Below are positions 21,561 through 33,300 of a DNA stretch of 64,000 nucleotides, one piece after another. Location of the stretch: contig SADC01000936.1 of assembly GCA_004194705.1 (NCBI GenBank), positions 62,001 through 126,000 of the forward strand, in the 5' to 3' direction. Origin of the DNA: Ditylenchus dipsaci (taxonomy: Eukaryota > Nematoda > Chromadorea > Rhabditida > Anguinidae). Position 1 is the stretch's first letter. The number at the start of each line of letters is the position of its first letter. The notes beneath the pieces are model-generated. The model did not search any database. It was given only the letters and a program-made list of their open reading frames with translations, and was not told where the DNA came from. Made by a program: the position numbers and the translations under genes.

Positions 21561-22415
21561 TAGTTGCGATGCGATGTATCGCATCGCAACATCGCATCGC
21601 ACGCAGCAAATTTGGGCTAAAAACTTCGCATCGAAACATCGCACGCAAATTTTTCAAAACATCGCACATCGCATCGCAAGCCAGAGAGCAGTGCTGGCAA
21701 TTTGAATCATTTCAATTTTTCACTGTTTTTTATTTTAAACTATTAAGTAGTCAGCGATTTTTCAACCGCTACATACAATTTTCCGCCTATTTTGTAGCTA
21801 AGATTCTGCTCTTCAAAATGGTGGGTCATTTTTGATCCGCCAACATATTTTCTAGGGTTTTGGTCCAGATTTATATCCAAAAATGATCTATTTTTTACCC
21901 TTGTAATTTGAATCATTTTTCGACTATTTGCTCCTTTTTTTGTACGGTCGGTATTTTAAATTTAAATTTAAATTTAATTTGAATCATTATAAGAAAAATT
22001 TTTCCTAAAATCACAAAACTGCTGATATGTTGAAACATGTTTTGTAGCTGACGATATTTGCGATCGAATGATATATAATGTGCAAAAATACCGACCGTAC
22101 AAAAAAAAGTAGCAAATAGTCGAAAAATGATTCAAATTACAAGGGTAAAAAATAGATCATTTTTGGGATATAAATCTGGATCAAAACCCTAGAAAAATAT
22201 TTTGGCGGATCAAAAATGACCCACCATTTTGAAGAGCAGAATCTTAGCTACAAAATAGGCGAAAAAATTGTATGTAGCGGTTGAAAAATCGCTGACTACT
22301 TAATAGTTTAAAATAAAAAACAGTGAAAATTGAAATGGTTCAAATTGCCAGCACTGCCAGAGAGGTCCAAATACATCGCATCGCAATATCGCAAAAAAGC
22401 AAATTGTCAGCTCTA
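21561..22415. mobile_element. hAT-type MITE, word ATCGCATCGCA, with nested insertion
   Basis: The 8 bases GTTATAAC flank it perfectly (21,553-21,560 and 22,416-22,423). The ends TAGTTGCG and CAGCTCTA are poorly matched. The interior is an array of ATCGCATCGCA and GCGATGCGATG words interrupted by the element at 21,689-22,356. Open frames here arise from the repeats. Confidence 0.8.
21689..22356. mobile_element. hAT-type palindromic element nested in another
   Basis: Ends CAGTGCTGGCAATTTGAA and its near-exact complement. The perfect 8-base duplication is CCAGAGAG (21,681-21,688 and 22,357-22,364). The two arms, about 310 bases each, are nearly identical inverted copies, so the element is recent or kept paired. 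Confidence 0.9.
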
Positions 22416-22788
22416 GTTATAACGTTCAACAATTGCAAAAACTTGAATTGGTTGGTCTGTGCTGTGATCATGGTTAAGTCTCAAATTAAACGGTAACAAA
22501 GTCCGAGTGTTGGAACTGACGTCTGCATCTTTGTCTCTGGTGGTGTCAAAGCGTCCGTGAATGCTCAAAAATCAAGTCTTCAAAAATCTGAGGATCAATT
22601 ATATGTACGGGGTGTCTTAAAAAAAACCTGCAATTTTTGAAAAATCTTGATTATGATATTTTCTATTGCTGTTATTATTAAACAGCGCTTTGCCTACCGA
22701 AGTGAAGAAAAATGTAGGGTACGTCCTAGGCAGCTTAACTACTGTCATCAATTTTCCTGGGAAAATCGATTAAGCAAAAGCCTAACTA

Positions 22789-23163
22789 CAGGGTGACACA
22801 AAAGACAGTCACACTTTTGAAAAAATGATGTAAGTAGGCCTCGCCTGGCCGATTTTCAAAATTTTCAGAATCCACAGCTGTACAGGCATTTTCGATTCTA
22901 ACCTTTATTTATCCAAGTTTCGGTATATACTTTTTGTATTCGGCTAGTTGCTGGGTTGAGAAGAGATTCTATGCTCAGAGAAGTCACACTCTTTGCTGTA
23001 TCTCTTTGCGAACTCATGTTAGGTATCAAACACACCGCAAATATCATTTTCTACGAAAAAAGATGCAGATGAGTAGACAAAATCACAATTACGTTCAAAA
23101 ATTCAATAAAAAAAATGAAAATAAAATTTTTCAAAAATGTGACTGTTCTTCTGTGTCACCCTG
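22789..23163. mobile_element. Tc1/mariner-type MITE
   Basis: Ends CAGGGTGACACAAAAGACAG and GTTCTTCTGTGTCACCCTG with TA on both sides; the arms extend through CAGTCACACTTTTTGA-like sequence. No transposase. The open frame running over its right part is a by-product. Confidence 0.8.
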
Positions 23164-23238
23164 TACACAAATTTTTAATAATTTTGCAAGTTTTTTTCGG
23201 ACCAACCTGTTTGTCTTCGTCAATAAATTTAATGGCTA

Positions 23239-23410
23239 AACTCGGCCTTTCCGCCACTAGTCAACTCGGTCCTACCACCAACAGTCAATTTAGGTTGGAG
23301 GACCAAGACAAAAAATCTTCACTTCACAAAAACGTAAAAAAAATTGCCTTGGTCCCCAAGCTAAATTGACTGGTGAGGCTAGGACCGAGTTGACTGGTGG
23401 GGAAAGGTCG
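23239..23410. repeat. Foldback element with GTCAACTCGGTCC arms
   Basis: TTTCCGCCACTAGTCAACTC and GAGTTGACTGGTGGGGAAAG form the ends, with a second inverted pair CAGTCAATTTAGGTTGG. The centre has GCCTTGGTCCCC, the motif shared by many foldbacks here. Confidence 0.75.
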
Positions 23411-23419
23411 AAGGCTCCA

Positions 23420-24090
23420 ATTTAATTTTTTTTTTCTGTGCCTTTAGTCTTCTGTGTTGTTTAAAGTCTCATGTGACTTCTGATGTGTCTTGCTCAATGT
23501 CTGAATGACTTTTATGTTGAGATCAGAATCCTCGAGTCTTTCTTCACCGACACTTTTGTCGTATTTTTTGGATTTTTGGCTTTTGACTCAATAATCGGAA
23601 GTTGAATAATATATATTAATCGGAATTCATGCAAAATGTCAACTGTTTATTTAATTTGTAAATTTTTTCATACGTCACTGGAAATCCGAAGGCGTTGCAT
23701 TTGTTTGCAATTACAATAGAAAAATGTCATCCTAATTCTTAGACAACACTAATATTTAGCTTTCTATTACTAAAGAATATTTGGAATCCAAAAAACATTA
23801 CACAAATACACAATTATTGCTTCCTGAAAGTATTTTTTCATGATTAAATTATTGCAGGACAATTTTTATTATCTCAACCATGAATAGCAAGCATGGACAC
23901 ATCTGGACCTCAACAAAACTGGTATAAAAGAGACGAGAATCTGTCTTGTTTGTAAATCTAAAAAATATTATTGGAAATTCTTGAATTTTTGGTAAAGTTT
24001 TTTGCTTTAGTTATTTTTTTATTGCCTCTAAACTTTACGCATTGGATATATTCTGTATTTTAGCAATGTTATTTAAGAAAAATAAGCGCT
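23420..24090. other. AT-rich spacer
   Basis: Nothing recognisable: no exon, no paired repeats. Confidence 0.4.
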
Positions 24091-24097
24091 TTTATTA

Positions 24098-24198
24098 CAG
24101 TCAAACATCTTTATAGTACGACCCCGATATAGTACGAGTCTCGGTTATAGTGCGATTTTTTTCGGTACCTAGGGTTCACTATGACGAGGTTTCACTGC
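24098..24198. mobile_element. Short pogo-type MITE, word ATAGTACGA
   Basis: Starts CAGTCAAACATCTTTATAGT after TA and ends GACGAGGTTTCACTGCA. The words ATAGTACGA, ATAGTACGAGTC and ATAGTGCGA repeat in 60 bases. Confidence 0.7.
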
Positions 24199-24539
24199 AT
24201 TATGAATTGTGATATTATGAGACATCTGATTGGTTAAATATTGTATAGGTTAAATATTTGTAGTTCAGAATATATTTATATGATCCATCTTCAGTTCTTT
24301 GATGATAATTTCACCTGAGTATCGATACTTAGGCAATGCCTTTGTACTAACATGATTCTGGATAGGCTACATTGATTTTAACCTCTTTTAGCTATTTTCC
24401 AAAATTTCGGATTCTGGAAGTGGAGACCCATTCAGGGGTAATACCAGGTGGTTCCCATACTCAGCCTGAAGTTTACTGGTCCTACTAAACAGCACTGGAC
24501 CTATAAAAACTAGTTTATGATTTATCCAAGGAAAAATAA

Positions 24540-24600
24540 TGTCTGCCATCACCAGGATTCAAACCTGTTACCTCAATAATTTGGAGGGGTATTTGTCTAG
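24540..24600 (-). other. tRNA-like B-box fragment
   Basis: The minus strand reads AACAGGTTTGAATCCTGGTG, matching the RNA polymerase III B-box pattern. No complete cloverleaf can be drawn. It looks like a tRNA-derived scrap rather than a gene. Confidence 0.35.
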
Positions 24601-24891
24601 GGTGGATTTTTCACGGAGGAGAGAATTTGCCTCGAACAGTTTACCTAGAGCTGATAATGAGAAGGCTTCTGAAAAACAAATAAAGTTAACCATCTGGCCC
24701 TCTTTTTACTGGCCCGCTTTTTTCAGCGCCCTTTTGCAGCCCCCTTTTACCCACAACCTATCTCCAATTTGGAGGGCAATGAAGCAACTTAGATTATATG
24801 CATTGTACCTTAAATAAGTTGTCATGAATTCTATGGTGGGTCTTTTTGAAAGCGTAATTTAGTAATTTAGTCTTTTTCTCAAGTTAAAGGA

Positions 24892-25088
24892 TCATAGCCC
24901 TCGCCGACAACGAGAATTTTAAATGTTTGAATTGGCGCGGGACAGTTCTCTTTCGTCTTTCATTGTACTCTTTTGTCTTGCTTCGAATGACTCAAAAGAG
25001 CAGAATGAAAGACGAAAGAGAACTGTCCCGCGCGAATTCAAACATTTGAAATTATCATTGTCTGCGATGGCTATGGTCCTTTAAAGAA
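24892..25088. repeat. Palindromic MITE with TTAAAGGACCATAG-like ends
   Basis: TTAAAGGATCATAGCCCTCG and GGCTATGGTCCTTTAA are the ends. The arms include GGACAGTTCTCTTTCGTC and AAATGTTTGAATTGGCGCG and its inverse. No coding sequence. Confidence 0.8.
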
Positions 25089-25383
25089 AACCAAGATGTT
25101 GAAATTGAGGGTTCCAGTGAGATATCTAACATGGGATCGCAAAAGTTGTGCTACATCTTTTTTTGTAAAATTTTCAAGAGCGATATAATAAGATGAAAAA
25201 AGGATGAATTTTAGGAAATTGACCAAAACATTAGCTTACTTACATCTTCATCCTGGAAAAAAAATAAACCACTAATGAGTTGAGCTAAATTTTGAATTAA
25301 GCAATGTCTCTAAGTTTGTCTGTCCTATTTTATTTCCTCCTTTTTTCATTGTTTTCCTTTGAAAAACAAATTGTTAGGAAGTA

Positions 25384-25680
25384 TTAGGTTGGCGGAAAAG
25401 TTTTCGAACCTTCAATAAATTTTAAGTCCTAAATAAAAACTTTTTTTACAGCTAAGCTTTCATTTTCATATAAATATTCACCTTTTGCCGACAATATGGA
25501 TAAAAATCAACGTATTATTTGCGAACTACTAAAAGAGGTTATAGTTGCCTGAAAAAGAAAATGTGCAGAAATTGCGACTAGATTTTTAGACAGAGGTCGC
25601 CAAACGCCCGTTTTATCTGTCAATTTCATAACATGCGACAAGAATTAGATCTCATATGTCAATCATGAGCACCATGGAGA
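25384..25680 (+). pseudogene. mariner-like element, 5' remnant
   Basis: After TA the sequence begins TTAGGTTGGCGGAAAAGTTT, a mariner-type terminus. About 110 bases later an ATG opens MDKNQRIICELLKE, like the start of a mariner transposase helix-turn-helix, then stops in frame; pieces continue as KCAEIATRFLDRG. The rest of the transposase and the right end are missing. Confidence 0.65.
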
Positions 25681-25731
25681 GTGTCTATTTACTGGCCAGT
25701 CCGGAATCGTCCGCTAACCTGATAATGTGTT

Positions 25732-25949
25732 TAGTGTTGGGGACCAGGGGTGCGGGCGTGTTTGCAAGGCGGGTTTTTAGAAATTAGCGGGTTATGGTTA
25801 AGTTTGTGGGTTAGCGGGTTTCTCATATATAACAGCTTGAAAAATAAATTGCGGTTTGCCCGTGGTTTTCTGCGTACGGGTTTGCGGGACGGGTTTTCAA
25901 TAATTTGCAGGGCGGGTTTGCTGGTTTACCCGTCCGCACTACAACACTA
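25732..25949. mobile_element. hAT-type MITE, word GCGGGTTT
   Basis: Ends TAGTGTTGG and CAACACTA. Flanks AATGTGTT (25,724-25,731) and AATATGTT (25,950-25,957) form a 7 of 8 duplication. The words GCGGGTTT, GCGGGTTAGCGGG and CGGGACGGGTTT repeat throughout. The open frame across it is not a gene. Confidence 0.8.
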
Positions 25950-26099
25950 AATATGTTTTGACATCACACGAATTCTAAAAGCTAGAATGTTTCAGCTGAC
26001 TATTCTTCAAAGAATTATGCTGCTTAGTTGACATTAATTCAGTGTTTTAGGTAAAATCCGTTGTCCACACAGACACCACCACATTCGCCAGCCTTCAAA

Positions 26100-27438
26100 A
26101 TGAGATTCTACATTGCCGTATTTGCTGTTCTCGCCATGCTGGCTCAGGTCTTCGCCTTCCCTCAGCCAGTCAGTTTTTTTCCACAAACATGTTTTTAAAC
26201 AATTCTGACTAAATATTTAAGGCTGAACTAAGTGACCCAGCTCTACAGGAACAATTGATGGGTAGACTCTACAGAAACATCTTATACAGAAACACAAAAC
26301 GCAGTCGTAAGTCATTCTCAACTTTTCATAATTTTCCAGCTTTTAGCGATGCTTATCGTGTCAATTGTCTGAAATTTCTCAGAAACTTGTTTGTTTTGTT
26401 TACAAAAATATGACCAACGGTACTAGTGCCATTGCCCCTCCCCTCCCAGGTAGCCCAACGGCACTAGTACCTGATTAACAGTTTCGAATTTACTTTCTTA
26501 ACCATGAAAATGTGTTGTTGTTGTTATTCAGTAAATTAATATTCACACATTAGCGAGAGTCAGAAAGATAACAAAAATATCTAAATTTTTTTAAAATAAT
26601 TTTTGTCACAAGCTATAGCATCAAAAATAGATTTGGGTGATGGTCGGTCAGTCACCGGTAACTAAACGTGACTAGCCGAAAATTTTGAAAAAACAGTCGA
26701 AAACTAATGAAAGTGACTAGTTAGTTACCGGTGACTAACCCAAATTTTAAAATTCTCACTGATTAACCAACAATATTCAAAAGTACAAATTTACTAATAA
26801 ATTTTAGAGTGACATCTAGAATTATTATTTAGAACCATTTAGAAACTGAAATCCTAATTTAGTAGTATAATTTGAAAATTACAATAAAAAACAAAAAAGG
26901 CCAATAAAAAAATTCCAATAAAGCTCAGTTATCTGCTGGGAAAAAATTGATTTTCGAAGGCGCATTTCAGTTATATAATAATTTTTTGGATTAAATAGAT
27001 AAACAGAAAATTATTATTTAAACCCATAAGAGCAGCTATAGTCATAGGCGTACCCAGGGGGGGAGGGGGTAAGGTGTGGTGGCTTCTAGCCGGGCTATAG
27101 TCCGCCACCCCCCCCCCTGGAGGATTTTTTTTAGCATTCTTTTCGTTTTTTTCAGCATTATTTTGGGTTTTTCGCCAGTTTAGCCCCCCCCCGTTAGAAA
27201 ATCCTGGGTACGCCTATGGCTATAGTAATAACTTTGTAATTATTATTTTTTACTAGGTCTTTGAAAATTCAGTCTGACTGATATTAATATGATACATTTT
27301 AAGCTAGCATCGGTCTTTCGTTGGCAGAATATATGGCCAGCCCACAAGGTAATTAGAATTTTTTTATCATATTATTAGGTCAATGTTTTGTTTTTAGGCC
27401 AAGACAACTTCCATTTCATTCCAAGCGGTCGCAAGTGA
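26100..27438 (+). CDS. nlp-49: NLP-49-like neuropeptide precursor (79 residues, 4 exons)
   Basis: Exons are 26,100-26,168, 26,222-26,306, 27,304-27,348 and 27,398-27,438, all with GT/AG ends and matching phases; the stop is TGA at 27,436. Residues 1-20 or so are a signal peptide (MRFYIAVFAVLAMLAQVFAF). A dibasic KR near residue 50 releases one 26-residue peptide that starts SPSIGLSLAEYMASPQ and ends DNFHFIPS, followed by GRK, which gives a C-terminal amide. From memory, Caenorhabditis NLP-49 has almost the same peptide, differing at two or three positions, and acts on the receptor SEB-3 in arousal, locomotion and egg laying. The precursor would enter the secretory pathway of neurons. The third intron is only 49 bases; the second is about 1 kb and holds a hAT-type MITE and a word island. 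No frame breaks are present. The start is chosen as the only ATG giving a signal peptide. Confidence 0.88.
26631..26744. repeat. Word island in the second nlp-49 intron
   Basis: TAGATTTGGGT..GTCACCGGTAACTAA and TTAGTTACCGGTGACTAACC are inverted, with GACTAG/CTAGTTAG words between. No duplication of flanking bases was identified. Confidence 0.5.
27043..27218. mobile_element. hAT-type MITE in the second nlp-49 intron
   Basis: Ends CATAGGCGTACCCAGG and CCTGGGTACGCCTATG. The perfect 8-base duplication is GCTATAGT (27,035-27,042 and 27,219-27,226). The interior has long C and G runs. Confidence 0.92.
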
Positions 27439-27490
27439 GTAGAAAATAGAAGTGTGGTCTTACTGGAATATTGAATTTATGCATACTCTC

Positions 27491-27496
27491 AATAAA
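27491..27496 (+). promoter_or_regulatory. Polyadenylation signal of the nlp-49-like gene
   Basis: AATAAA lies 53 bases after the stop codon, the usual distance for a short 3' UTR. Confidence 0.6.
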
Positions 27497-27767
27497 TTCA
27501 CTCCTCTTTCCTTACTTTAATTTATTTATTGTAGCTGATGCAATTCCTTGTATTGTCCATGTTTTCCATGCTTCTTTGATTTTAAACAAGAAGTAGTTAA
27601 AGTCTTTATGTTCAATTCTTCCGTCCAAAATGCAGAGATTTTGTTTTTATATTGATTTTTGTTGTTGTTGAAAGATAAATCATTGGTGCTGGTATTGAGA
27701 GTTTAAAGAAATATGCAGAGATAATAACAAAAATTGATTAATTAATTTCAGGTATAGTTGTGTGAGA

Positions 27768-28513
27768 GGTTACTACGCATTTGAGCCCTTTGGATTTGAG
27801 CCCCCGCATTTGAGCTCCCGCATTTGAGCCCCCGCATTTGAGCCCCGCATTTGAGCCCCATTCAATTTATTGTGTGGGCTTATTAGTCGCTCGCACTTCA
27901 GGTTCTGATCGAGGTCATTAAAAGTCCCTAGAGTTTCACGCTTTTTTCAAGATTTGATTTTTAACAGAACGACAGAACAAATCTAGTGGTACATATGTAA
28001 GCAACTTATTGATAACATTAAACAATTTAAATGAAACACTAGAACAAACAACAAATTCAGTAAGTGTCATTTTCATTCTCCTCAGATTCTTCTCCTTCTA
28101 CCTGCCTGCCTTCGGCAGGCAACCTAATTCAATAGGAAGCCCCTTTGTGGGTACATGGTCCGGGAAAAGGGCTGACCCTTTGGGGGCACATGGTCCGGGA
28201 TAAGGGCTAACTCATTATATACGAGCTCTATATTAGCATCCATCAGATTGCTAAATTTTTATATTTAAAGTAAATATCGATTTTCAAAGAAAAAACACAG
28301 AAAAATGAATAAATACAAAATCGGACTTAAAAAAATGAACAGATACAGGCGGTGAAATGACCCGGCGGTGAAATGTCCGTGTCCCGATTCAAATGTCGGC
28401 TTTTGCTATGGGGCTCAAATGCGGGGCTCAAATGCGGGAGCTCAAATGCGGGGCTCAAATGCGGGGGCTCAAATGCGGGGGCTCAAATCCAAAGGCTCAA
28501 ATGCGTGTTAACG
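27768..28513. mobile_element. hAT-type element with ATTTGAGCCCCCGC tandem arms
   Basis: The perfect 8-base duplication is GTGTGAGA (27,760-27,767 and 28,514-28,521). The ends are GGTTACTACGCATTTGAGCC and GGCTCAAATGCGTGTTAACG. Each arm is a tandem array of ATTTGAGCCCCCGC (27,779-27,865) or its complement (28,405-28,505). The interior has a segment shared inverted with 2455-2580 and the words GGCGGTGAAATG. Flanks rejoin into GTTGTGTGAGAAACCAAGTT, a sequence known from other foldbacks here. Confidence 0.88.
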
Positions 28514-28597
28514 GTGTGAGAAACCAAGTTAAAAATCCGTACAGAAGTCCAGCGATCAAGAAAAAAAATTTCCTTGTCAGAGGCGGCAATGGCCATT

Positions 28598-28968
28598 AAA
28601 AGGACCACGAAACTTGATAAGCACAGCAATTTGCGGAATTCCAATTCGCGCGGGACCACCCTGATTTTGTCCATAATGTTTTTAATTAATTTTTTTTGTG
28701 TGCATTGAAAATTCGATTTCCATTTATGGGTAAATTTTTAACACGGAGTCCTATAAGTAGTTGTGGTGCAGTGAAACTAGAATATGTGGTCCGATCTGTC
28801 AATGTCAAGCAACGTTGGGCTCCACTAGTAAACGGTGCTACATTTTGAAAAAATTTTACACGCAAACAAAAAAATTTCGAAAACATTATTGACAAAAGTA
28901 GGGTGGTCCCGCGCGAATTCGTATTCCGCAAATTGCGCTGCTTATCAAGTTTCATGGTCCTTTAACTA
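28598..28968. mobile_element. Foldback MITE with AAAGGACCACGAAACTTGAT ends
   Basis: The left end AAAGGACCACGAAACTTGAT and right end TATCAAGTTTCATGGTCCTT are inverted; arms continue through GCGGAATTC and CGCGCGGGACCACCCTG. Half-copies lie at 3170-3415 and 29,903-30,115. Confidence 0.85.
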
Positions 28969-28974
28969 ACTCAT

Positions 28975-29115
28975 AGTTGACTCAAGATCTATATGTTAAC
29001 TATCTCATAGTTAACTTACTATTCGTAGGTTAACTATCTCATAGCTAACTCACTATTTGTAGGTTAACTATCTCATAGTTAACTCACTATTTGTAAGTTA
29101 AGTTTTTCACAGTTA
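28975..29115. repeat. Tandem repeat, about 38-base units
   Basis: TTAACTATCTCATAGTTAAC and CTCACTATTTGTAGG alternate about four times. The unit is itself partly palindromic (TTAACTAT / ATAGTTAA). A related TAACTATGACAT series lies at 33,860-34,010. Confidence 0.7.
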
Positions 29116-29682
29116 ATTTACGATGTGCAACTTAACTACATCATAATTTTATTAATATTTGTAAATTTGTTTTCATCACGAACAAAACTAAGACTTGGAA
29201 TTCAGAAGCAAATAGTCAAAATATCAAAATAGTATCACTGCAATAAAAAGGAGATTAGTGTCAGTTTAAGTCTAATATGATTTGTACGCCGAATAAAATA
29301 CATAAGAGCTAAGAGGATCTCTAATACCTTAAGCACACAACAGAGGTATGATCTTAAACAGTAAATTAGTTTCCAAGCAGCGCTGCAGTTAGTCTATTGT
29401 GCTTAGTTTATTGTCTGTGTATTAGAAATTTTTCATTGAATTGCTATTATTTGCAAGTGTTTTTAAGTTTGTGACCGATGTAACGGACATGAATAATGGC
29501 CAAAATATATAGCCAATGACCGATACAACGTACACAATTTTTATTGCACAAGCTAAATTACGTCATTACATTAGCTACACTAACAGCATTACTACTACAT
29601 AACTATTGAGCTTGTTTAAATATTCGAAAAGTTTTTTTGGAAAATAAAAATGGGTTTGTGTTTTGATGAAATTATTTCTCTG

Positions 29683-29902
29683 AAGGGGCATGCCCGTGCG
29701 TTTAAAAAAGTTAAGGCAGGGACCAGCAATTTTTGCGGGTTTGTTTTGCGTCAAATCTAATATTGATGACCCCTTACTACTTTTGAAGAGTAGGCAGAAG
29801 ACTTAACAAATCTAGGCAAGAACAAATGTAAAAGTTTGTCGAGAAAGAAAAGATATGCTAGTCCTCCGCCTTTACTCCATGTCATGCACGGGCATGCCCC
29901 TT
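29683..29902. mobile_element. Foldback MITE with GGGGCATGCCCGTGC ends
   Basis: AGGGGCATGCCCGTGCG (29,683) and CACGGGCATGCCCCTT (29,902 end) are the inverted ends. Related GGGCATGCC ends occur at 58,018 and 58,236. Confidence 0.65.
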
Positions 29903-30115
29903 GAAAGGACCACGAAACTTGAAAAGCACAGAAATTTGCGGAATTTGAATTCGCGCGGGACCACCCTGATTTTGTCCATAATGTTTTTGAATTAATTTTT
30001 TTTGTATGCACTGAAAATTTGAATTCCATTTATGAATAAATTTTTAACACGGACTCATAAAAGTAGTTATGGTGCATTGTGAGTAGGATTAGTCGTCCGA
30101 TCTGGCAATGTCGCG
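29903..30115. repeat. Half-copy of the AAAGGACC foldback
   Basis: It matches the left half of 28,598-28,968 closely (GGACCACGAAACTTGA, CGCGCGGGACCACCCTGATT, AGTAGTTATGGTGCA) and then stops. It abuts the previous element directly. Confidence 0.7.
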
Positions 30116-30376
30116 AAATGCTATAATAATGAATTTTGAAGGATTTCTTGAGATTTTGGATATATTAAATACAAAATAACTATGAAATTATCAAAAAAAC
30201 GTTTGGTTTTCTTATTGTTTTTTCATAAAATTATTGGTTATTAATTGTCTTTTATTTGTATAAACACAGACATTTACATCACACGGAAAAGTTACATAAC
30301 ATCGTTGAACGAAACTTGTTTTTTTTATAAAAAAGGTTTTTTTGAATAAATTACATTATAATAATTTTTTGTTGTT

Positions 30377-33300
30377 TCAGAACTTCCAAGCAGGTTGGTT
30401 CTTTTTTGACTTGTCATATGCATTTTTGGCGAAGAAAAATCTTGAGGGCGATACTCTGGAAGATCTTCTGCTACTATCTTCTCCGATATCTGATGGAGAC
30501 AGCAAAGATCTGAACATGACAGAACATGGCTAAAGTATAGTATAGCAACTCTTCGCGAAAAGTGCTTTTAACTACTTTTTTGTGTGTTTTAAGACCTCAA
30601 ACGTGTAGAAAACATGTTTTTAGGTGGGAGACGGCACTTTTTGAAAAAAGTTTTTTTGACTATATTTTGACTTTTTCCTTGGGGGAACCAAGGCAATTTA
30701 ACCTAAAAGGGTACTTGGATACTCCCCCCCCCCCTGGGACCTAGCGCATAAATAAACTCTGGTATGCATACATTTTCATGCCTCCAGAGTCACTTTCGAG
30801 TTATTTGTGTGAAAGGCATGTGGGTGTGCGCATCTCATCCTCAAGCAACCAAGTCTCCTGCGCCCCCGAAGAGTTGGTTGCTTAGAGATGCGCGCACTCA
30901 CTAACCTTAGACATGATTCCGAGCAAGACTCTTGTTCAAAAATGTATGTAGAGACTCTTTTTGCCAAGTTCTAGTTATAAGAATAAGTTAAAAATGTTAA
31001 AATAAGGTATTCAGCCACTCTTCGATACCATTTGCCTTGTTCCCCCAAAGCGAAAAGTCAAAATTTAGTCGATTTTTTTTTCAAAAGTGTCGTCCCCAAT
31101 ATTAAACACGTTTACTACACGTTTCAGGTCCTAAAACACATGAAAAAGTTGTTTAAACCACTTTTTTCGATGAGTTGCTATACTATACTCCGGCCCAGAA
31201 CATTTCATTGTGTAAGTATTCGTAATAAAGCAGACCTATGAGTTGGAGAACCAGCCTCTTGGCCATCTAGCCTTAATTTAAAAGGACTGCTTTCCCGAAG
31301 CGGTGACAAACAATTAGGTGACTTGTTGGACCAAGAAGAGCATCCAAGACTTTTGGGAGTCACATCCAAATAACTAAACAGTAATTTCTTAAAATTCTCT
31401 GTAAATTGAATTCTATTTTAAAAATATTCTAAAAAGATACTCTTTAGTCGACTTTTCACGGTTTAGCTTTGATCTAGCCGCCTCATTGCTTTTGTAGTTT
31501 TTGTCCCTTTTTTCAGTAATCTGAGTGACAAGGTTGTGAAAACGACTAGCAGCTTTTTGGCACATCACAGCGTGTTCTGAGTTGGCGACCAGACTTTGCT
31601 GCAAAAATATTTTAAGTTTTGTTATGATACAGGGCTGAAAGAGGGAGGGGGGTGCACATCGACGAGCGAATATTTTGAACTCTCAAGTTCGATTCCCAGT
31701 AGGTGCGCACTTTTTTACTGCATTTTTCATGTTTTATGTACAATTTTGGTATCAAAATGATGCTCAAGCTCTTGACTATTCAACAACACCATCAGCGCAC
31801 GCCTAAACAACTTCCCCGGCTGAGTTGCAGGCCAAAACACCAACTGAAATCTGTTTTTGTTCGAAAAACCATTCATTTTGAGTTATTTTTTGATTGGTTT
31901 GATTGATACCTTTTGATTTTTTTCACAGCTCTACGCGTTTCATGTACCAATGTGTAGCCAAGATTCTAGGCTTCCTTTCAAGCTATCACAGAAATAAGAG
32001 AAGTAAAAGTTAGTTAGAGCTGAAATCCAAAAATGATTGATTCCGTGCCATCCTACCCTTCACATATACTCTTTTGTCGACGTGTCAAATCTTCGCAAGT
32101 TAACCAATTTTTAACCGATTTTGTTGTTAAATAATGTCCATGTGATTTCCCTTGAAATTCTATTTCTAAAAAATAGATATAACTTTGCGAGAAGTCAGTA
32201 AAATGAGTAGAGGAGGAGGTGATGAAAACCAAAGTAAATGGTTTATAGTTGGTTTCCCTTTATTGTGATGGTCGTATGCATGAAATCACAAAATTAAGGC
32301 AGTTGCTGACGGTAAAGCAGTGCTAGAAATAGTTGCAATAGATTGCTCGATACTTTTTGACCATAGAAGTGAGTTAGTCTACTAAAAATGGACTAAAAAA
32401 ATAGGGTGTGCAGCCAGTGGGAATCAAACTTTCGAGTTCAAAATATTAGTTCCTCGATATGCACCCTCCTCTTTAAAAGAATTTTTTTGCTATTCTCTAT
32501 TTTTGACAATTTTTTTTTAATTATCAGTAAGAAAAACTTACTGAGCGATCGTTTCTTACTTTTCCTTGCAAAGTTTCTTTTTCTTGTTTGTCTTGATGCT
32601 GACTAGCTGGCTCTATTTGTTCGTCATTTTCTTCCTGACTTGACTTTTTGTGTTGAGCTATTTCTTCTTGTAATTGTTTAATCAAGTTATCCTTTTGCTT
32701 AAATTTTTCAAAATTATTAGTAAAACCAGCAGTGAAAACCCACATTGTTTTCAATTTGAAGATGCATCAGCCGGGTATCAAGATCATCATTTTTGTCTTG
32801 TTGTTCATTTGCAGTTGTTTCGCTCTCATAACAGAAATCAGTTTGTGTTTGGTCTTCTTGCTTCATTGACTCTGACTGACTGAAAATTTAATTGTAAGCT
32901 TATATTGTAAACAGATATTATGTAGGACGATGACTATTTAACACTCCGGCTCCCAAGCGCCGTGATTGAGATTCCTGACTCAAATTCCACGATAACATGA
33001 TGGTGCTAATTGTTTTTGCTGTGTGCCGTGATGATGTGGTCTAAAAAAGGCTAAGAATGTAACAAATTGTCATGGTAAAAATTCAGCTATAGATCTTCAA
33101 GTGGTGCGCCATAAAAGTCATACTACACCTGGTTTCATAATATACTAAAATGACCGTTAGGAGTTCAGCTGAAAAAACTTAACTTAGCCTGTTTTGATTT
33201 ACGTAGTTGAGATGAATCCTTACTTTTTTGTTGGGGTAGGAATTCAATGAATATTTGTTTTTCGGGCTTAAATATTTATTGTCTCGAGAAAAAATCGAAA

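Noticed and set aside
27776..28510. CRISPR-like arrangement of regular GAGCCCC repeats
   Set aside because: The units are contiguous or nearly so, without unique spacers, and the element has hAT-type target duplications in a eukaryotic genome.
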